DNA of 64,000 nucleotides from Peteryoungia wuzhouensis (GTDB lineage: Bacteria > Pseudomonadota > Alphaproteobacteria > Rhizobiales > Rhizobiaceae). The stretch spans positions 744,001 through 808,000 of the forward strand of contig NZ_QJRY01000001.1 of the NCBI RefSeq assembly GCF_003205195.1. Reading direction: 5' to 3'. Position numbers and translations under genes: made by a program. Of this stretch, positions 47,254 through 55,402 are shown in pieces; position 1 is the stretch's first letter, and every line of letters begins with the position of its first letter. The notes beneath the pieces were generated by a model, which had not been told where the DNA came from, ran no database searches, and saw only the letters and a list, made by a program, of their open reading frames with translations.

Positions 47254-48222
47254 TCAGTTCTTGAAGAGCGTCAGGAGTTTTTCGGCGCTGGTATTGGCAA
47301 TGGAGAGCGCCTGAATGCCGAGCTGCTGCTGGGTCTGGAGCGCTTTCAGCCGGGTCGATTCCTCGTTCATGTCGGCATCGACCAGACGACCGACACCCTT
47401 GTCGATCACGTCCATCAGATTGGAGACGAAGTTGTCCTGCATTTCGATCCGGCTGGTGATGGCGCCGAGCGTGGCGGCCGAATCGGTGAGTTGACCCATG
47501 ACGGTATCGATGACGCTGATCATGTCATCGAGCTGTGCCGTCGTCGTTGATGTATCGATCGCAATTTCTGTGCCGGTCACGGGGATCACCGAGCCGACAT
47601 TCAGCAGATAATATTCGCGGCCCGTGCCCGTCGGCGTGGAGGACAGCGCGTCCGCATCGATGGCCTTGGTGAGGAAGCCACGGCTTGCATCTTCCGTGTC
47701 GATGAGGACCGAGTTTTGCGTATCGAAGTCGAGGGTGGTGACCTGAACGGAGCCGTCGGCACCGCGGATGAAGGAGGACACGACCTGCTTGGTACCGAGC
47801 GGATTGACATTGGTGTTGTAGAGCCAGTTCTCGCCGGAGAAGGAGGCTGACTGCGCCGAGGACACGAGCTGGTCCTTCAACTGCTTCATTTCCTCGTTGA
47901 TCTTCTCCTTGTCGACGCCCGGCTCGCTGGCGGCAACCAGCTTTGCCTTGATGCTCGACATCACCTTGATGACGTTGTCGAGCGCCGTGTAAGCGGTATC
48001 AACGGTCGCAGCACCCAGACCGAGCGCGTCGGCAACCGTGGACAGAGCGGCGTTATCGGAGCGCATCGTCGTGGCGATCGACCAGTAGCCAGCATTGTCC
48101 GACGCGGTTTCGACGCGATACCCCGAGGAAACCCGTCTCTGGGTCGTCTCGAGATTGGTATCGATCGAGCGAAGCGTCTGGAGCGCGGCCATGGCGGCTG
48201 CGTTGGTCATAATGCTGGTCAT
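47254..48222 (-). CDS. Flagellin, divergent short form
   Basis: A 322-aa flagellin. The N-terminal domain (AALQTLRSIDTNLETTQRRV; YRVETASDNAGYWSIATTMR) and C-terminal domain (LVDADMNEESTRLKALQTQQ) are conserved; the middle is short and unlike the three other flagellins. It occupies the fourth place, that of flaC in S. meliloti. It starts at the ATG at 48222, with GAGGG upstream; its leader holds GCATCATGC (48282) and a CACCGTTAAC inverted repeat (48317-48341). Confidence 0.92.
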   Translation of the reverse strand: MTSIMTNAAAMAALQTLRSIDTNLETTQRRVSSGYRVETASDNAGYWSIATTMRSDNAALSTVADALGLGAATVDTAYTALDNVIKVMSSIKAKLVAASEPGVDKEKINEEMKQLKDQLVSSAQSASFSGENWLYNTNVNPLGTKQVVSSFIRGADGSVQVTTLDFDTQNSVLIDTEDASRGFLTKAIDADALSSTPTGTGREYYLLNVGSVIPVTGTEIAIDTSTTTAQLDDMISVIDTVMGQLTDSAATLGAITSRIEMQDNFVSNLMDVIDKGVGRLVDADMNEESTRLKALQTQQQLGIQALSIANTSAEKLLTLFKN

Positions 48223-48281
48223 GCTGGTGCCCTCAAGCGTACATCCGTGCGCATCCGACGAAGGTCGGCAGAGACGGGTGG

Positions 48282-48290
48282 GCATCATGC
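48282..48290. promoter_or_regulatory. Flagellin leader motif GCATCATGC (fourth flagellin)
   Basis: GCATCATGC, 60-68 nt upstream of the flagellin ATG. The same near-palindromic word occurs upstream of all four flagellin genes. Confidence 0.4.
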
Positions 48291-48316
48291 AGGCTGCGCC
48301 TCGGCGCAACCCCCGT

Positions 48317-48341
48317 CACCGTTAACAAATCGTTAACGGTG
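48317..48341. promoter_or_regulatory. Inverted repeat CACCGTTAAC upstream of the fourth flagellin
   Basis: CACCGTTAAC-AAATC-GTTAACGGTG has perfect 10-bp arms and a 25-bp span, 27 nt from the GCATCATGC motif and 95 nt upstream of the ATG. It may be the operator of a flagellar activator. GGTTAACC also occurs upstream of two other flagellins. Confidence 0.45.
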
Positions 48342-48427
48342 TCATCTAACAAGCGTAATGCTGAGAAGGCAAGGCTGACGACCCCGAAATCGCTGAGAAT
48401 GAGAAAGCCCAAAAGTTTCGCGCAAGG

Positions 48428-48464
48428 CAAAAACGAACAAGCCGCGCCCTTTCGGAGCGCGGCC
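48428..48464 (-). terminator. Terminator of the third flagellin gene
   Basis: GCCGCGC (48441-48447) pairs with GCGCGGC (48457-48463) across a 9-nt loop; on the minus strand TTGTTCGTTTTT follows. It lies 35 nt after the flagellin stop. Confidence 0.6.
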
Positions 48465-48498
48465 TGCAATATTGCGAGCTGTTGGTTCAGCGAAACGC

Positions 48499-49710
48499 TT
48501 AACGGAAGAGCTGGAGAACGCCGTCGGATGCCGAGTTGGCGATCGACAGGGCCTGGATCGCCAGCGACTGCTGGGTCTGCAGGGCCTTCAAACGAGTCGA
48601 TTCCTCGTTCATGTCGGCATCCACCAACTTGCCGATGCCGCTCGAAAGCGAATCCGTGAGGCTGGAAACGAAGCTCGACTGCATGTCGATACGCGAGGAG
48701 ATCGAGCCGAGCTTTGCAGCAGCGCTGGTCATCTTGGTCAAGGCGTTATCGACCAGCGAGATCATGCCCGTAAGCTGTGTCTTGGTGGTCGTGGCGCCAA
48801 TCGACAGAGCCGATACAGAGGTCGCATTGGTCGAAGCGGCGAGTGCTGTGGTGGTAATCTGCCAAAGGTTGGTGGTAGCAGCTTCCTTCGCGAAGGCTTC
48901 CTGACCGGTCGAGGCGCCCGGATTCTGTTCAGTCGCAGCAACCCACGTGTCCTCGGCAACCTTAACGAAACCGACACCGGCACCGGCACCGTCAGATGCC
49001 GTCGTGGCAGCGATGTTGCCGCTGGCGTCGAAAGTGGCGCCCGAAGCAATGACCTGCTCGGTGGTGTACTTGGCAACGTTGTATGACTGCGTGGTGCCGT
49101 TGATGTTGACGTTGACGACAACGCCATCGTTCTCGATGTTGCTGGTCTGGTCAAGTAGACCAGTGTTGCCAGCAGTGTCGAACAGCACATTCGTTGCCGA
49201 AAGGGTGTAGTCGACCTTTTTGACCGAAACGCCGGCGGCGTCGCGAACGAAGGAGGCAACGACGCTCTTATTGGTGTCGGAGGCAGTACCGCCCGTCAGC
49301 TTGGTCTGCAGCCAATTCTCGCCGGAGAAGGACGCGGCTTCCGAGATGCTGACCAGCTGCTGCTGCAGCTGGGTGATTTCTTCCTGGATCTTCGTCTTGT
49401 CGACGCCGTCTTCGGTTGCAGCAACCAGTTTGGTCTTGATCTGCTTGACGACTTCAATGGCCGAATCCATGCCGGAATAAGCGGTGTCAACCTTGGCGGC
49501 GCCGAGGCCGAGGGCGTCCTGGACTGTGCCAAGCGCCATGTTGTCCGAACGCATGGTGGTAGCGATCGACCAGTAAGCAGCATTGTCGGAAGCCGAGCCG
49601 ACCTTGAGGCCCGAGGAGACGTGCGCCTGCGTTTCTTCCATGCTTGAGGAAATTGAGCGCAGCGTTGACAGAGCAGCCATAGCTGCTGTGTTCGTCAGAA
49701 TGCTTGTCAT
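48499..49710 (-). CDS. Flagellin (third in transcription order)
   Basis: A 403-aa flagellin, filament subunit. N-terminal SILTNTAAMAALSTLRSISS and SGLKVGSASDNAAYWSIATT; C-terminal VDADMNEESTRLKALQTQQS and LAIQALSIANSASDGVLQLF. Its central domain is nearly identical to those of the flagellins at 49987 and 51424. It has its own conserved leader and terminator. In position it matches flaD of S. meliloti. Confidence 0.95.
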   Translation of the reverse strand: MTSILTNTAAMAALSTLRSISSSMEETQAHVSSGLKVGSASDNAAYWSIATTMRSDNMALGTVQDALGLGAAKVDTAYSGMDSAIEVVKQIKTKLVAATEDGVDKTKIQEEITQLQQQLVSISEAASFSGENWLQTKLTGGTASDTNKSVVASFVRDAAGVSVKKVDYTLSATNVLFDTAGNTGLLDQTSNIENDGVVVNVNINGTTQSYNVAKYTTEQVIASGATFDASGNIAATTASDGAGAGVGFVKVAEDTWVAATEQNPGASTGQEAFAKEAATTNLWQITTTALAASTNATSVSALSIGATTTKTQLTGMISLVDNALTKMTSAAAKLGSISSRIDMQSSFVSSLTDSLSSGIGKLVDADMNEESTRLKALQTQQSLAIQALSIANSASDGVLQLFR

Positions 49711-49744
49711 GGTTTTAGTGCCCCTTAATGGCTAATACTTGGAA

Positions 49745-49768
49745 GGGACATTCCGGGATATCACCGGT
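49745..49768 (-). promoter_or_regulatory. Conserved flagellin leader element (third flagellin)
   Basis: GGGACATTCCGG (49745-49756) and ACCGGT (49763-49768) on the plus strand. In the mRNA the two CCGG blocks can pair. The element recurs before the two upstream flagellins, 35-60 nt ahead of the ATG. Confidence 0.4.
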
Positions 49769-49779
49769 GAACAGCGGAA

Positions 49780-49790
49780 GGCGTCATGCC
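49780..49790. promoter_or_regulatory. Flagellin leader motif (third flagellin)
   Basis: GGCGTCATGCC, a one-base variant of the GGCATCATGCC element, 70-80 nt before the ATG. A GGTTAACC palindrome lies 22 nt further (49812-49819). Confidence 0.4.
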
Positions 49791-49921
49791 TGCTAACCGG
49801 CTAATGGTTAAGGTTAACCCACTGTTTCGATGGTCCCATTAACGAGCAAACTGATTAAGGATGACTAAATGCGATCGTATAAATTGCGCTGGTGTCGCGC
49901 TTGGCAAGGAGACACAGACGC

Positions 49922-49948
49922 AAAAAACCGCGCCTCGAAAGGCGCGGT
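49922..49948 (-). terminator. Terminator of the second flagellin gene
   Basis: AAAACCGCGCC-TCGAAA-GGCGCGGT; on the minus strand the stem is followed by TTTTTT. It lies 39 nt after the flagellin stop and is nearly the same sequence as the flaA terminator. Confidence 0.8.
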
Positions 49949-49986
49949 CCTGGAATAGCCGTCGTCGCGGGGATATTCGCCAGCGC

Positions 49987-51201
49987 TTAACGGAAGAGCT
50001 GGAGAACGCCTTCGGATGCGGAGTTGGCGATCGACAGGGCCTGGATACCGAGCGATTGCTGGGTCTGAAGAGCCTTGAGACGGGTCGATTCCTCATTCAT
50101 GTCTGCATCAACCAGACGACCGATGCCGCTGTCGAGCGAGTCGGTGAGGCTGGAGACAAAGCTCGTCTGCAAATCGATACGCGAGTTGATTGAGCCTAGC
50201 TTTGCAGCCGCACTGGTCATCTTGCTCAGTGCAGTGTCCACCAAAGTGATCATGCCGGACAGCTGGGTCGCGGTCGTTGCCGCTGAAATCGACAGAGCCG
50301 AAACAGAGGTCGCATTGGTCGAAGGGGCAAGTGCTGTAGTTGTAATCTGCCAGAGGTTGGTGCTGGGGTTTGCTTCCTTCGCGAAGGCTTCCTGGCCGGT
50401 CGAGGCACCCGGATTCTGCTCCGTGGCAGCAACCCATGTGTCCTCCGCAACCTTGACAAAGCCCACACCGGCACCGGCACCATCGGATGCCGTCGTGGCG
50501 GCGATATTGCCGCCGGCGTCGAAAACGGCACCCGCAGTAATGACATCGGCAGTGGTGTATTTGGTAACGTTGTATGGACCCGTGGTGCCGTTGATGTTGA
50601 CGTTGACGACAACGCCGTCGTTCTCGATGTTGGTGGTCTGATCAAGCAGGCCAAGGTCGCCATTCGTGTCGAACAGGACGTTGGTTGCCGAAAGGGTGTA
50701 GTCGACCTTCTTGACCGAAACGCCGGCAGCGTCGCGAACGAAGGAGGCAACAACGCTCTTGTCAGTGTCGGCGGCGGCACCGCCCGTTAGCTTGGCCTGC
50801 AGCCAGTTCTCACCGGAGAAGGAAGCCGCTTCCGAGATGCTGACCAGCTGCTGCTGCAGCTGGGTGATTTCTTCCTGAATCTTCGTCTTGTCGACGCCAT
50901 CTTCGGTTGCAGCGACCAGCTTGGCCTTGATCTGCTTGACGACTTCGACGGCCGATTCCATGCCGGCATAGGCGGTATCAACCTTGGCGGCGCCGAGGCC
51001 GAGGGCGTCCTGGACGGCGCTTAGCGCCATGTTATCCGAACGCATTGTGGTGGCGATGGACCAGTAGGCAGCATTGTCAGACGCTGACGCAACGCGCAGG
51101 CCGGAGGACACGTGGGCCTGCGTTTCCTCCATGCTGGAAGAAATCGAGCGCAGGGTCGAAAGAGCAGCCATGGCCGCAGTGTTGGTCAGAATGCTTGTCA
51201 T
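49987..51201 (-). CDS. flaB: Flagellin (second in transcription order)
   Basis: A 404-aa flagellin. N-terminal SILTNTAAMAALSTLRSISS and SGLRVASASDNAAYWSIATT; C-terminal LVDADMNEESTRLKALQTQQ. The central part differs from that of the first and third flagellins only by scattered substitutions, including GTTGPYNVTKYTTADVITAG. It has its own leader motif and terminator. The flaB name follows position only. Confidence 0.94.
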   Translation of the reverse strand: MTSILTNTAAMAALSTLRSISSSMEETQAHVSSGLRVASASDNAAYWSIATTMRSDNMALSAVQDALGLGAAKVDTAYAGMESAVEVVKQIKAKLVAATEDGVDKTKIQEEITQLQQQLVSISEAASFSGENWLQAKLTGGAAADTDKSVVASFVRDAAGVSVKKVDYTLSATNVLFDTNGDLGLLDQTTNIENDGVVVNVNINGTTGPYNVTKYTTADVITAGAVFDAGGNIAATTASDGAGAGVGFVKVAEDTWVAATEQNPGASTGQEAFAKEANPSTNLWQITTTALAPSTNATSVSALSISAATTATQLSGMITLVDTALSKMTSAAAKLGSINSRIDLQTSFVSSLTDSLDSGIGRLVDADMNEESTRLKALQTQQSLGIQALSIANSASEGVLQLFR

Positions 51202-51232
51202 AGGCTCTTGCCCCTTAATGGCTGAATTCGAA

Positions 51233-51255
51233 GGGACATTCCGGATTTACCGGGA
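51233..51255 (-). promoter_or_regulatory. Conserved flagellin leader element (second flagellin)
   Basis: GGGACATTCCGG (51233-51244) followed by TACCGGG. The short CCGG-TAAAT-CCGG can form a small hairpin in the mRNA. It matches the third and first flagellin leaders. Confidence 0.4.
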
Positions 51256-51265
51256 AACGACGGAG

Positions 51266-51276
51266 AGCATCATGCT
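51266..51276. promoter_or_regulatory. Flagellin leader motif (second flagellin)
   Basis: AGCATCATGCT, 65-75 nt upstream of the ATG, and GGTTAACC at 51298-51305, again 22 nt beyond. Confidence 0.4.
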
Positions 51277-51360
51277 TGCCAACCGGTTAAGTTTTAAGGT
51301 TAACCCGTCGTTTACATGTGCCTATCTAGACGCAAACTGGTTAACGCATTCTAAACGCCA

Positions 51361-51386
51361 GAAAACCGCGCCTCGAAAGGCGCGGT
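51361..51386 (-). terminator. Terminator of the first flagellin gene
   Basis: AACCGCGCC-TCGAAA-GGCGCGGT; on the minus strand TTTTC follows the stem. It lies 38 nt after the flaA stop. Confidence 0.8.
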
Positions 51387-51423
51387 GACTGTGTTATTGC
51401 TCTGTTTCGGGCCTGTCGGAGGC

Positions 51424-52638
51424 TTAACGGAAGAGCTGGAGAACGCCCTGCGACTCAGAGTTCGCGATCGACAAGGCCTGGATGGCGAGCTGCTGCTGGG
51501 TCTGCAGAGCCTTGAGGCGAGTCGATTCCTCGTTCATGTCGGCATCCACCAACTTGCCGATGCCGCTCGAGAGCGAATCAGTAAGGCTGGAAACGAAGCT
51601 CGACTGCATGTCGATACGCGAGGAGATCGAGCCGAGCTTTGCAGCCGCACTGGTCATCTTGGTCAAGGCGGAATCAACCAGCGAGATCATGCCCGTAAGC
51701 TGCGTCTTGGTGGTCGTGGCGCCAATCGACAGAGCCGATACAGAGGTCGCATTGGTCGAAGCGGCGAGTGCTGTGGTGGTGATCTGCCAGACGTGGGTGG
51801 TGGCAGCCTCCTTCGCGAAGGCTTCCTGGCCGGTCGAGGCAGCAGGATTCTGTTCAGTCGCAGCAACCCACGTATCCTCGGCAACCTTAACGAAACCAAC
51901 ACCGGCACCGGCACCGTCGGATGCCGTCGTGGCAGCGATGTTGCCGCTGGCATCGAATGTCACGCCGGCGGTGGCAATGACCTGGGCGGTGGTGTACTTG
52001 GCAACGTTGTATGACTGCGTGGTGCCGTTGATGTTGACGTTGACGACAACACCGTCGTTCTCGATGTTGCTGGTCTGGTCAAGCAGGCCGGTGTTGCCGC
52101 CGGTGTCGAACAGCACGTTCGTAGCCGAAAGGGTGTAGTCGACCTTCTTGACCGAAACGCCGGCAGCGTCGCGAACGAAGGAGGCAACGACACTCTTGTT
52201 GGTGTCGGCGGCAGTACCGCCCGTCACCTTGGCCTGCAGCCAGTTCTCACCGGAGAAGGACGCAGCTTCGGCAATGCTAGTGAGCTGTGCCTGGAGCTGG
52301 GTGATTTCTTCCTGGATCTTCGTCTTGTCGACGCCGTCTTCGGTTGCAGCGACGAGCTTGGTCTTGATCTGCTTCACGACTTCGATCGCAGAATCCATGC
52401 CGGAATAAGCCGTATCAACCTTGGCGGCGCCGAGGCCGAGGGCGTCCTGGACTGTGCCGAGTGCCTGGTTGTCGGACTTCATCGTGGTCGCGATAGACCA
52501 GTAGGCGGCGTTGTCGGAAGCCGAGCCGACCTTGAGGCCCGAAGAGATACGGGACTGGGTGTCCTCCATGCTGGAAGAGATCGAACGCAAGGTCGACAGA
52601 GCGGCCATTGCGGAGGTGTTGGTCAGAATGCTGGCCAT
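51424..52638 (-). CDS. flaA: Flagellin (first in transcription order)
   Basis: A 404-aa flagellin in the flaA position downstream of fliP. N-terminal SILTNTSAMAALSTLRSISS and SMEDTQSRISSGLKVGSASD; C-terminal LVDADMNEESTRLKALQTQQ. The central domain is very close to that of the third flagellin. In rhizobia FlaA is the essential, major subunit and others are minor. It has its own leader and terminator. Confidence 0.95.
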   Translation of the reverse strand: MASILTNTSAMAALSTLRSISSSMEDTQSRISSGLKVGSASDNAAYWSIATTMKSDNQALGTVQDALGLGAAKVDTAYSGMDSAIEVVKQIKTKLVAATEDGVDKTKIQEEITQLQAQLTSIAEAASFSGENWLQAKVTGGTAADTNKSVVASFVRDAAGVSVKKVDYTLSATNVLFDTGGNTGLLDQTSNIENDGVVVNVNINGTTQSYNVAKYTTAQVIATAGVTFDASGNIAATTASDGAGAGVGFVKVAEDTWVAATEQNPAASTGQEAFAKEAATTHVWQITTTALAASTNATSVSALSIGATTTKTQLTGMISLVDSALTKMTSAAAKLGSISSRIDMQSSFVSSLTDSLSSGIGKLVDADMNEESTRLKALQTQQQLAIQALSIANSESQGVLQLFR

Positions 52639-52670
52639 AGGATTTGTCCCTTAAAAACGAGGTACTAACG

Positions 52671-52700
52671 GGGACATACCGGACTAAAAAACTTACCGGT
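52671..52700 (-). promoter_or_regulatory. Conserved flagellin leader element (flaA)
   Basis: GGGACATACCGG (52671-52682) and ACCGGT (52695-52700). In the transcript ACCGG and CCGGT can pair across a 13-nt loop. It lies 33-62 nt before the ATG. Confidence 0.4.
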
Positions 52701-52711
52701 CACGGACGTTC

Positions 52712-52722
52712 GGCATCATGCC
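52712..52722. promoter_or_regulatory. Flagellin leader motif (flaA)
   Basis: GGCATCATGCC, 74-84 nt upstream of the ATG, palindromic around one central base. It is shared with the other flagellins. Confidence 0.4.
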
Positions 52723-52872
52723 ATTTGGTATTTTTCGTTGCTACCAGATCCGTCGTGCGAGCTCCAAACTCGCAGCCATATGTTGCCAAGACCTTAAGCC
52801 AACCGAGCGCATTCATGCTTCCGGGGCCTATGGTAAACAGCGCAATAACGATTTTGGCGAGGGTGCCCGGAT

Positions 52873-53610
52873 TCAGGCGAAGGATCTTACCAGGCTTCCG
52901 ACGAGCAGATTCCAGCCATCGATCAGAACGAAGAAGAGGATCTTGAACGGCAAGGAAATCGAGGTCGGCGGCAGCATCATCATACCCATGGCCATGGTGA
53001 TGGTGGCGACAACCATGTCGATCACGAGGAAGGGCAGGATGATCAGGAAGCCGATCTCGAAGCCGCGGCGGATCTCCGACAGCATAAAGGCGGGAACCAG
53101 GACCCGGTAGTCGACCTTGCCATCTGAAATCGTCGCCTGGCCACGCTCATTGGCAATGTCGACGAAGAGCTTCAAGTCCTTGTCGCGGGTATTGGCGGTC
53201 ATGAACGTGCGGAAGGGTTCGGCAATGCGCGCCACCGCTTCCGCTTCCGTGATCTGATTGGCCATCAGGGGCTGAGCCCCGTTGGTCCAGGCCTGGTCCA
53301 TGGTCGGGGCCATGACATAGAAGGTCATGAACAGCGCCATGCTGGTCAGGATCATATTGGAGGGCGTGGTGGCGAGGCCCATGCCCGAGCGCAGGATCGA
53401 AAAGGCGATCAGGAAGCGCGGAAAACTCGTGACCATGATCAGGATGCCCGGTGCAACCGAAAGCACCGTCAGCAGTCCAAATGTCCTGATGATCCACGCC
53501 GCCACCGACCCGTCGATCGGAGCGTTGAAGATCTCGGTCGGGAACTGCTGGGCCACAGCCAGTTCCGGCGCCATCATCAAGACGGCGACGAGGGTGAGAA
53601 GCCGAATCAT
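52873..53610 (-). CDS. fliP: Flagellar export gate protein FliP
   Basis: A 245-aa protein with a signal peptide (IRLLTLVAVLMMAPELAVAQ) and four membrane segments (TVLSVAPGILIMVTSFPRFL; LPFLVIDMVVATITMAMGMM, with the conserved PPTSISLPFKILFF tail). It is a core of the export gate. It overlaps fliL by ATGA and is the last gene of the flgF-fliP run. Confidence 0.97.
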   Translation of the reverse strand: MIRLLTLVAVLMMAPELAVAQQFPTEIFNAPIDGSVAAWIIRTFGLLTVLSVAPGILIMVTSFPRFLIAFSILRSGMGLATTPSNMILTSMALFMTFYVMAPTMDQAWTNGAQPLMANQITEAEAVARIAEPFRTFMTANTRDKDLKLFVDIANERGQATISDGKVDYRVLVPAFMLSEIRRGFEIGFLIILPFLVIDMVVATITMAMGMMMLPPTSISLPFKILFFVLIDGWNLLVGSLVRSFA

Positions 53611-54116
53611 TCGATCACGAGGGTTCTGAACATCACCTTCGATACGCGCCCTTCCGAGCGCAGGTCAACACGCTCCTGGAGGTCATCCTTGAGATATTGA
53701 AAGCCCCGTGGCCCCTCGACCTGCTGCAGGGATACCGTGCGCAAATACGCGAGGATGTCTTGGTGAACATCCTCGGCGATCTTCACGTCGGGCGGCCCGT
53801 TGAACATCAGGGCAACTTCGACGCGGATCCAGTTTTCCGACGGGTAGGCAAGATTCGTCGTGATGGGCTCCAGAGCAACGACGCCATTGGCTTCCGTGGA
53901 AACGTGGGGAAGCCCCTCTTCCTTTTTCGCCTCGCCGTGACCGGCCGGCACTTCGGCTGCGGCTACAGCTTCCTTCGCCTGCTTGACCTTCGGCGACAGC
54001 ATGGTGCCGATCGCCCAGCCGCCGCCGCCGCCAACGACCGTCAGCACGACGAGCGGGATGACGAGCGCCATCAGTCCCGACTTCTTCTTGCCTTCGCCTT
54101 CCTGGCCTTCTTCCAT
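53607..54116 (-). CDS. fliL: Flagellar basal body-associated protein FliL
   Basis: A 169-aa protein with one membrane segment (LMALVIPLVVLTVVGGGGGW) and a periplasmic domain (NWIRVEVALMFNGPPDVKIA; HQDILAYLRTVSLQQVEGPR). The C-terminus (SKVMFRTLVIE) is typical of FliL. It works at the stator-rotor interface. It lies 27 bp after flgH and overlaps fliP. Confidence 0.95.
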   Translation of the reverse strand: MEEGQEGEGKKKSGLMALVIPLVVLTVVGGGGGWAIGTMLSPKVKQAKEAVAAAEVPAGHGEAKKEEGLPHVSTEANGVVALEPITTNLAYPSENWIRVEVALMFNGPPDVKIAEDVHQDILAYLRTVSLQQVEGPRGFQYLKDDLQERVDLRSEGRVSKVMFRTLVIE

Positions 54117-54143
54117 GGATGGTCCCTCGTGCTGCCGCAGTAA

Positions 54144-54863
54144 TCAGAAGGGCGAATAGATATCGACGACCTGCTGACCGATCGGCGGCTGCTGCATTTC
54201 CGTCAGACGGCCCCGGCCACCGTAGGAGATTCGGGCCTCGGCGATCTTGTCGTAGGAAATCGTATTCTCTGCATCCACATCCTGCGGGCGTGCGATACCG
54301 GCAACATTCAAGATCCGGATCTCGTGATTGACGCGAACTTCCTGCGAACCGCTGATCAGCAGGTTGCCGTTCTCCAGAATACCGGTCACGACCGCTGCGA
54401 TCAGCAAGTTCAGCTTCTCCGAGCGCTCGGTCTTGCCATCGCCCTTGGAGCTCGTGCTGGACCCCGTGGACAGGTCGCCGCTGGTGCCGGTATCCGTCGA
54501 GAAGCCGAGGAATTCCTTCACTTTGGCGCCCCATTTCAGAGAGGTACCATTGTCGCGGCTGCGGTCCGTCGCGTTTTTGAAGGTCGCCCTGTCATCGATC
54601 TCGATCGTGACTGTCAGAATGTCGCCGACATTGAGGGCGCGCGCGTCCTTGAACAGCGCAGACTGATTGTCGCTCCACAGCGAGTAGCCACTTGCCGTCT
54701 GCATGGGCTGCTTCGGATAGAGCGCCATCTGCGGGGTCTGGCTGTAGCGGAGGCCGGACCCGATCGGGCTCATGGCCGGGGCGTTGCCGATTTCCTTGAT
54801 GGTCTGGCTCTGGCAGCCAGCCAGGAGGAGGATGGCCAGCAAGGCCGGGGAACGCTTGGTCAT
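54144..54863 (-). CDS. flgH: Flagellar L-ring protein FlgH
   Basis: A 239-aa lipoprotein. The lipobox is LLAGC (Cys17). The body contains YSLWSDNQSALFKDARALNV and IEIDDRATFKNATDRSRDNG, conserved in FlgH; the C-terminus has RPQDVDAENTISYDKIAEAR. It forms the L ring in the outer membrane and overlaps motE by ATGA. Confidence 0.97.
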   Translation of the reverse strand: MTKRSPALLAILLLAGCQSQTIKEIGNAPAMSPIGSGLRYSQTPQMALYPKQPMQTASGYSLWSDNQSALFKDARALNVGDILTVTIEIDDRATFKNATDRSRDNGTSLKWGAKVKEFLGFSTDTGTSGDLSTGSSTSSKGDGKTERSEKLNLLIAAVVTGILENGNLLISGSQEVRVNHEIRILNVAGIARPQDVDAENTISYDKIAEARISYGGRGRLTEMQQPPIGQQVVDIYSPF

Positions 54864-55402
54864 GATGGATCCTTCGAAGTGGTGGGGTCGCCCGCACTGG
54901 ACATGATCGAGGCGACTGCGGCCGCCTTGTCCGGCTTCATTTCCGTGAGAATGAGGCTCGACTGGCGCGGCGGAAGCTTCATGATGATGGCGGCGGCGAG
55001 CATGACATCGGTCTCAGCCAACTGGGGCGCTGCCGCATCGGGCGCCATCTTGCGGTAGATTTCGACGAGCTGTTCATCCGCCTTTTTCATGAACGCGTTG
55101 CGCCGCGTGAGCCAGTCCTCGTATTCGGCCCGGCGCGTTTCCAGAACCGATATGCGGCTGTCGACGTCGGCCTGCAGTTTTTCCAGTTCCTGCTTCTGCA
55201 GAAGATAACGCTGGTCGCGTGCTGCATCGGCAATGCTGGAGCAGAACTGCTTGATCTCGGCTTCGGATGCCGCGTCCGGCGGCTGCGGTTGCTGCTGGCC
55301 GACCGCGATGCCCGCAAAGGCCGGCAGCATGGCGATCAGGACAACGGCTGCGCCATTGCGCAGGACAGCCGCTGAAGGAACGAGGGAGTGCATCTGGATC
55401 AT
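54860..55402 (-). CDS. motE: MotC chaperone MotE
   Basis: A 180-aa secreted protein with a hydrophobic N-terminal signal (VLRNGAAVVLIAMLPAFAGI), a coiled coil (ELEKLQADVDSRISVLETRR) and a C-terminal MgtE-N-like segment (LAAAIIMKLPPRQSSLILTE). In S. meliloti MotE is the periplasmic chaperone of MotC, and the gene lies, as here, between flgI and flgH. The start ATG at 55402 overlaps the flgI stop. Confidence 0.9.
   Translation of the reverse strand: MIQMHSLVPSAAVLRNGAAVVLIAMLPAFAGIAVGQQQPQPPDAASEAEIKQFCSSIADAARDQRYLLQKQELEKLQADVDSRISVLETRRAEYEDWLTRRNAFMKKADEQLVEIYRKMAPDAAAPQLAETDVMLAAAIIMKLPPRQSSLILTEMKPDKAAAVASIMSSAGDPTTSKDPS

Noticed and set aside
51265-51285. A sigma54-like promoter (GG-N10-GC) upstream of the second flagellin
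   Set aside because: TGGCA-AGCATGA-TGC fits by chance in this one leader, but the equivalent GG is lost upstream of the first and third flagellins, so a common sigma54 promoter is not supported.
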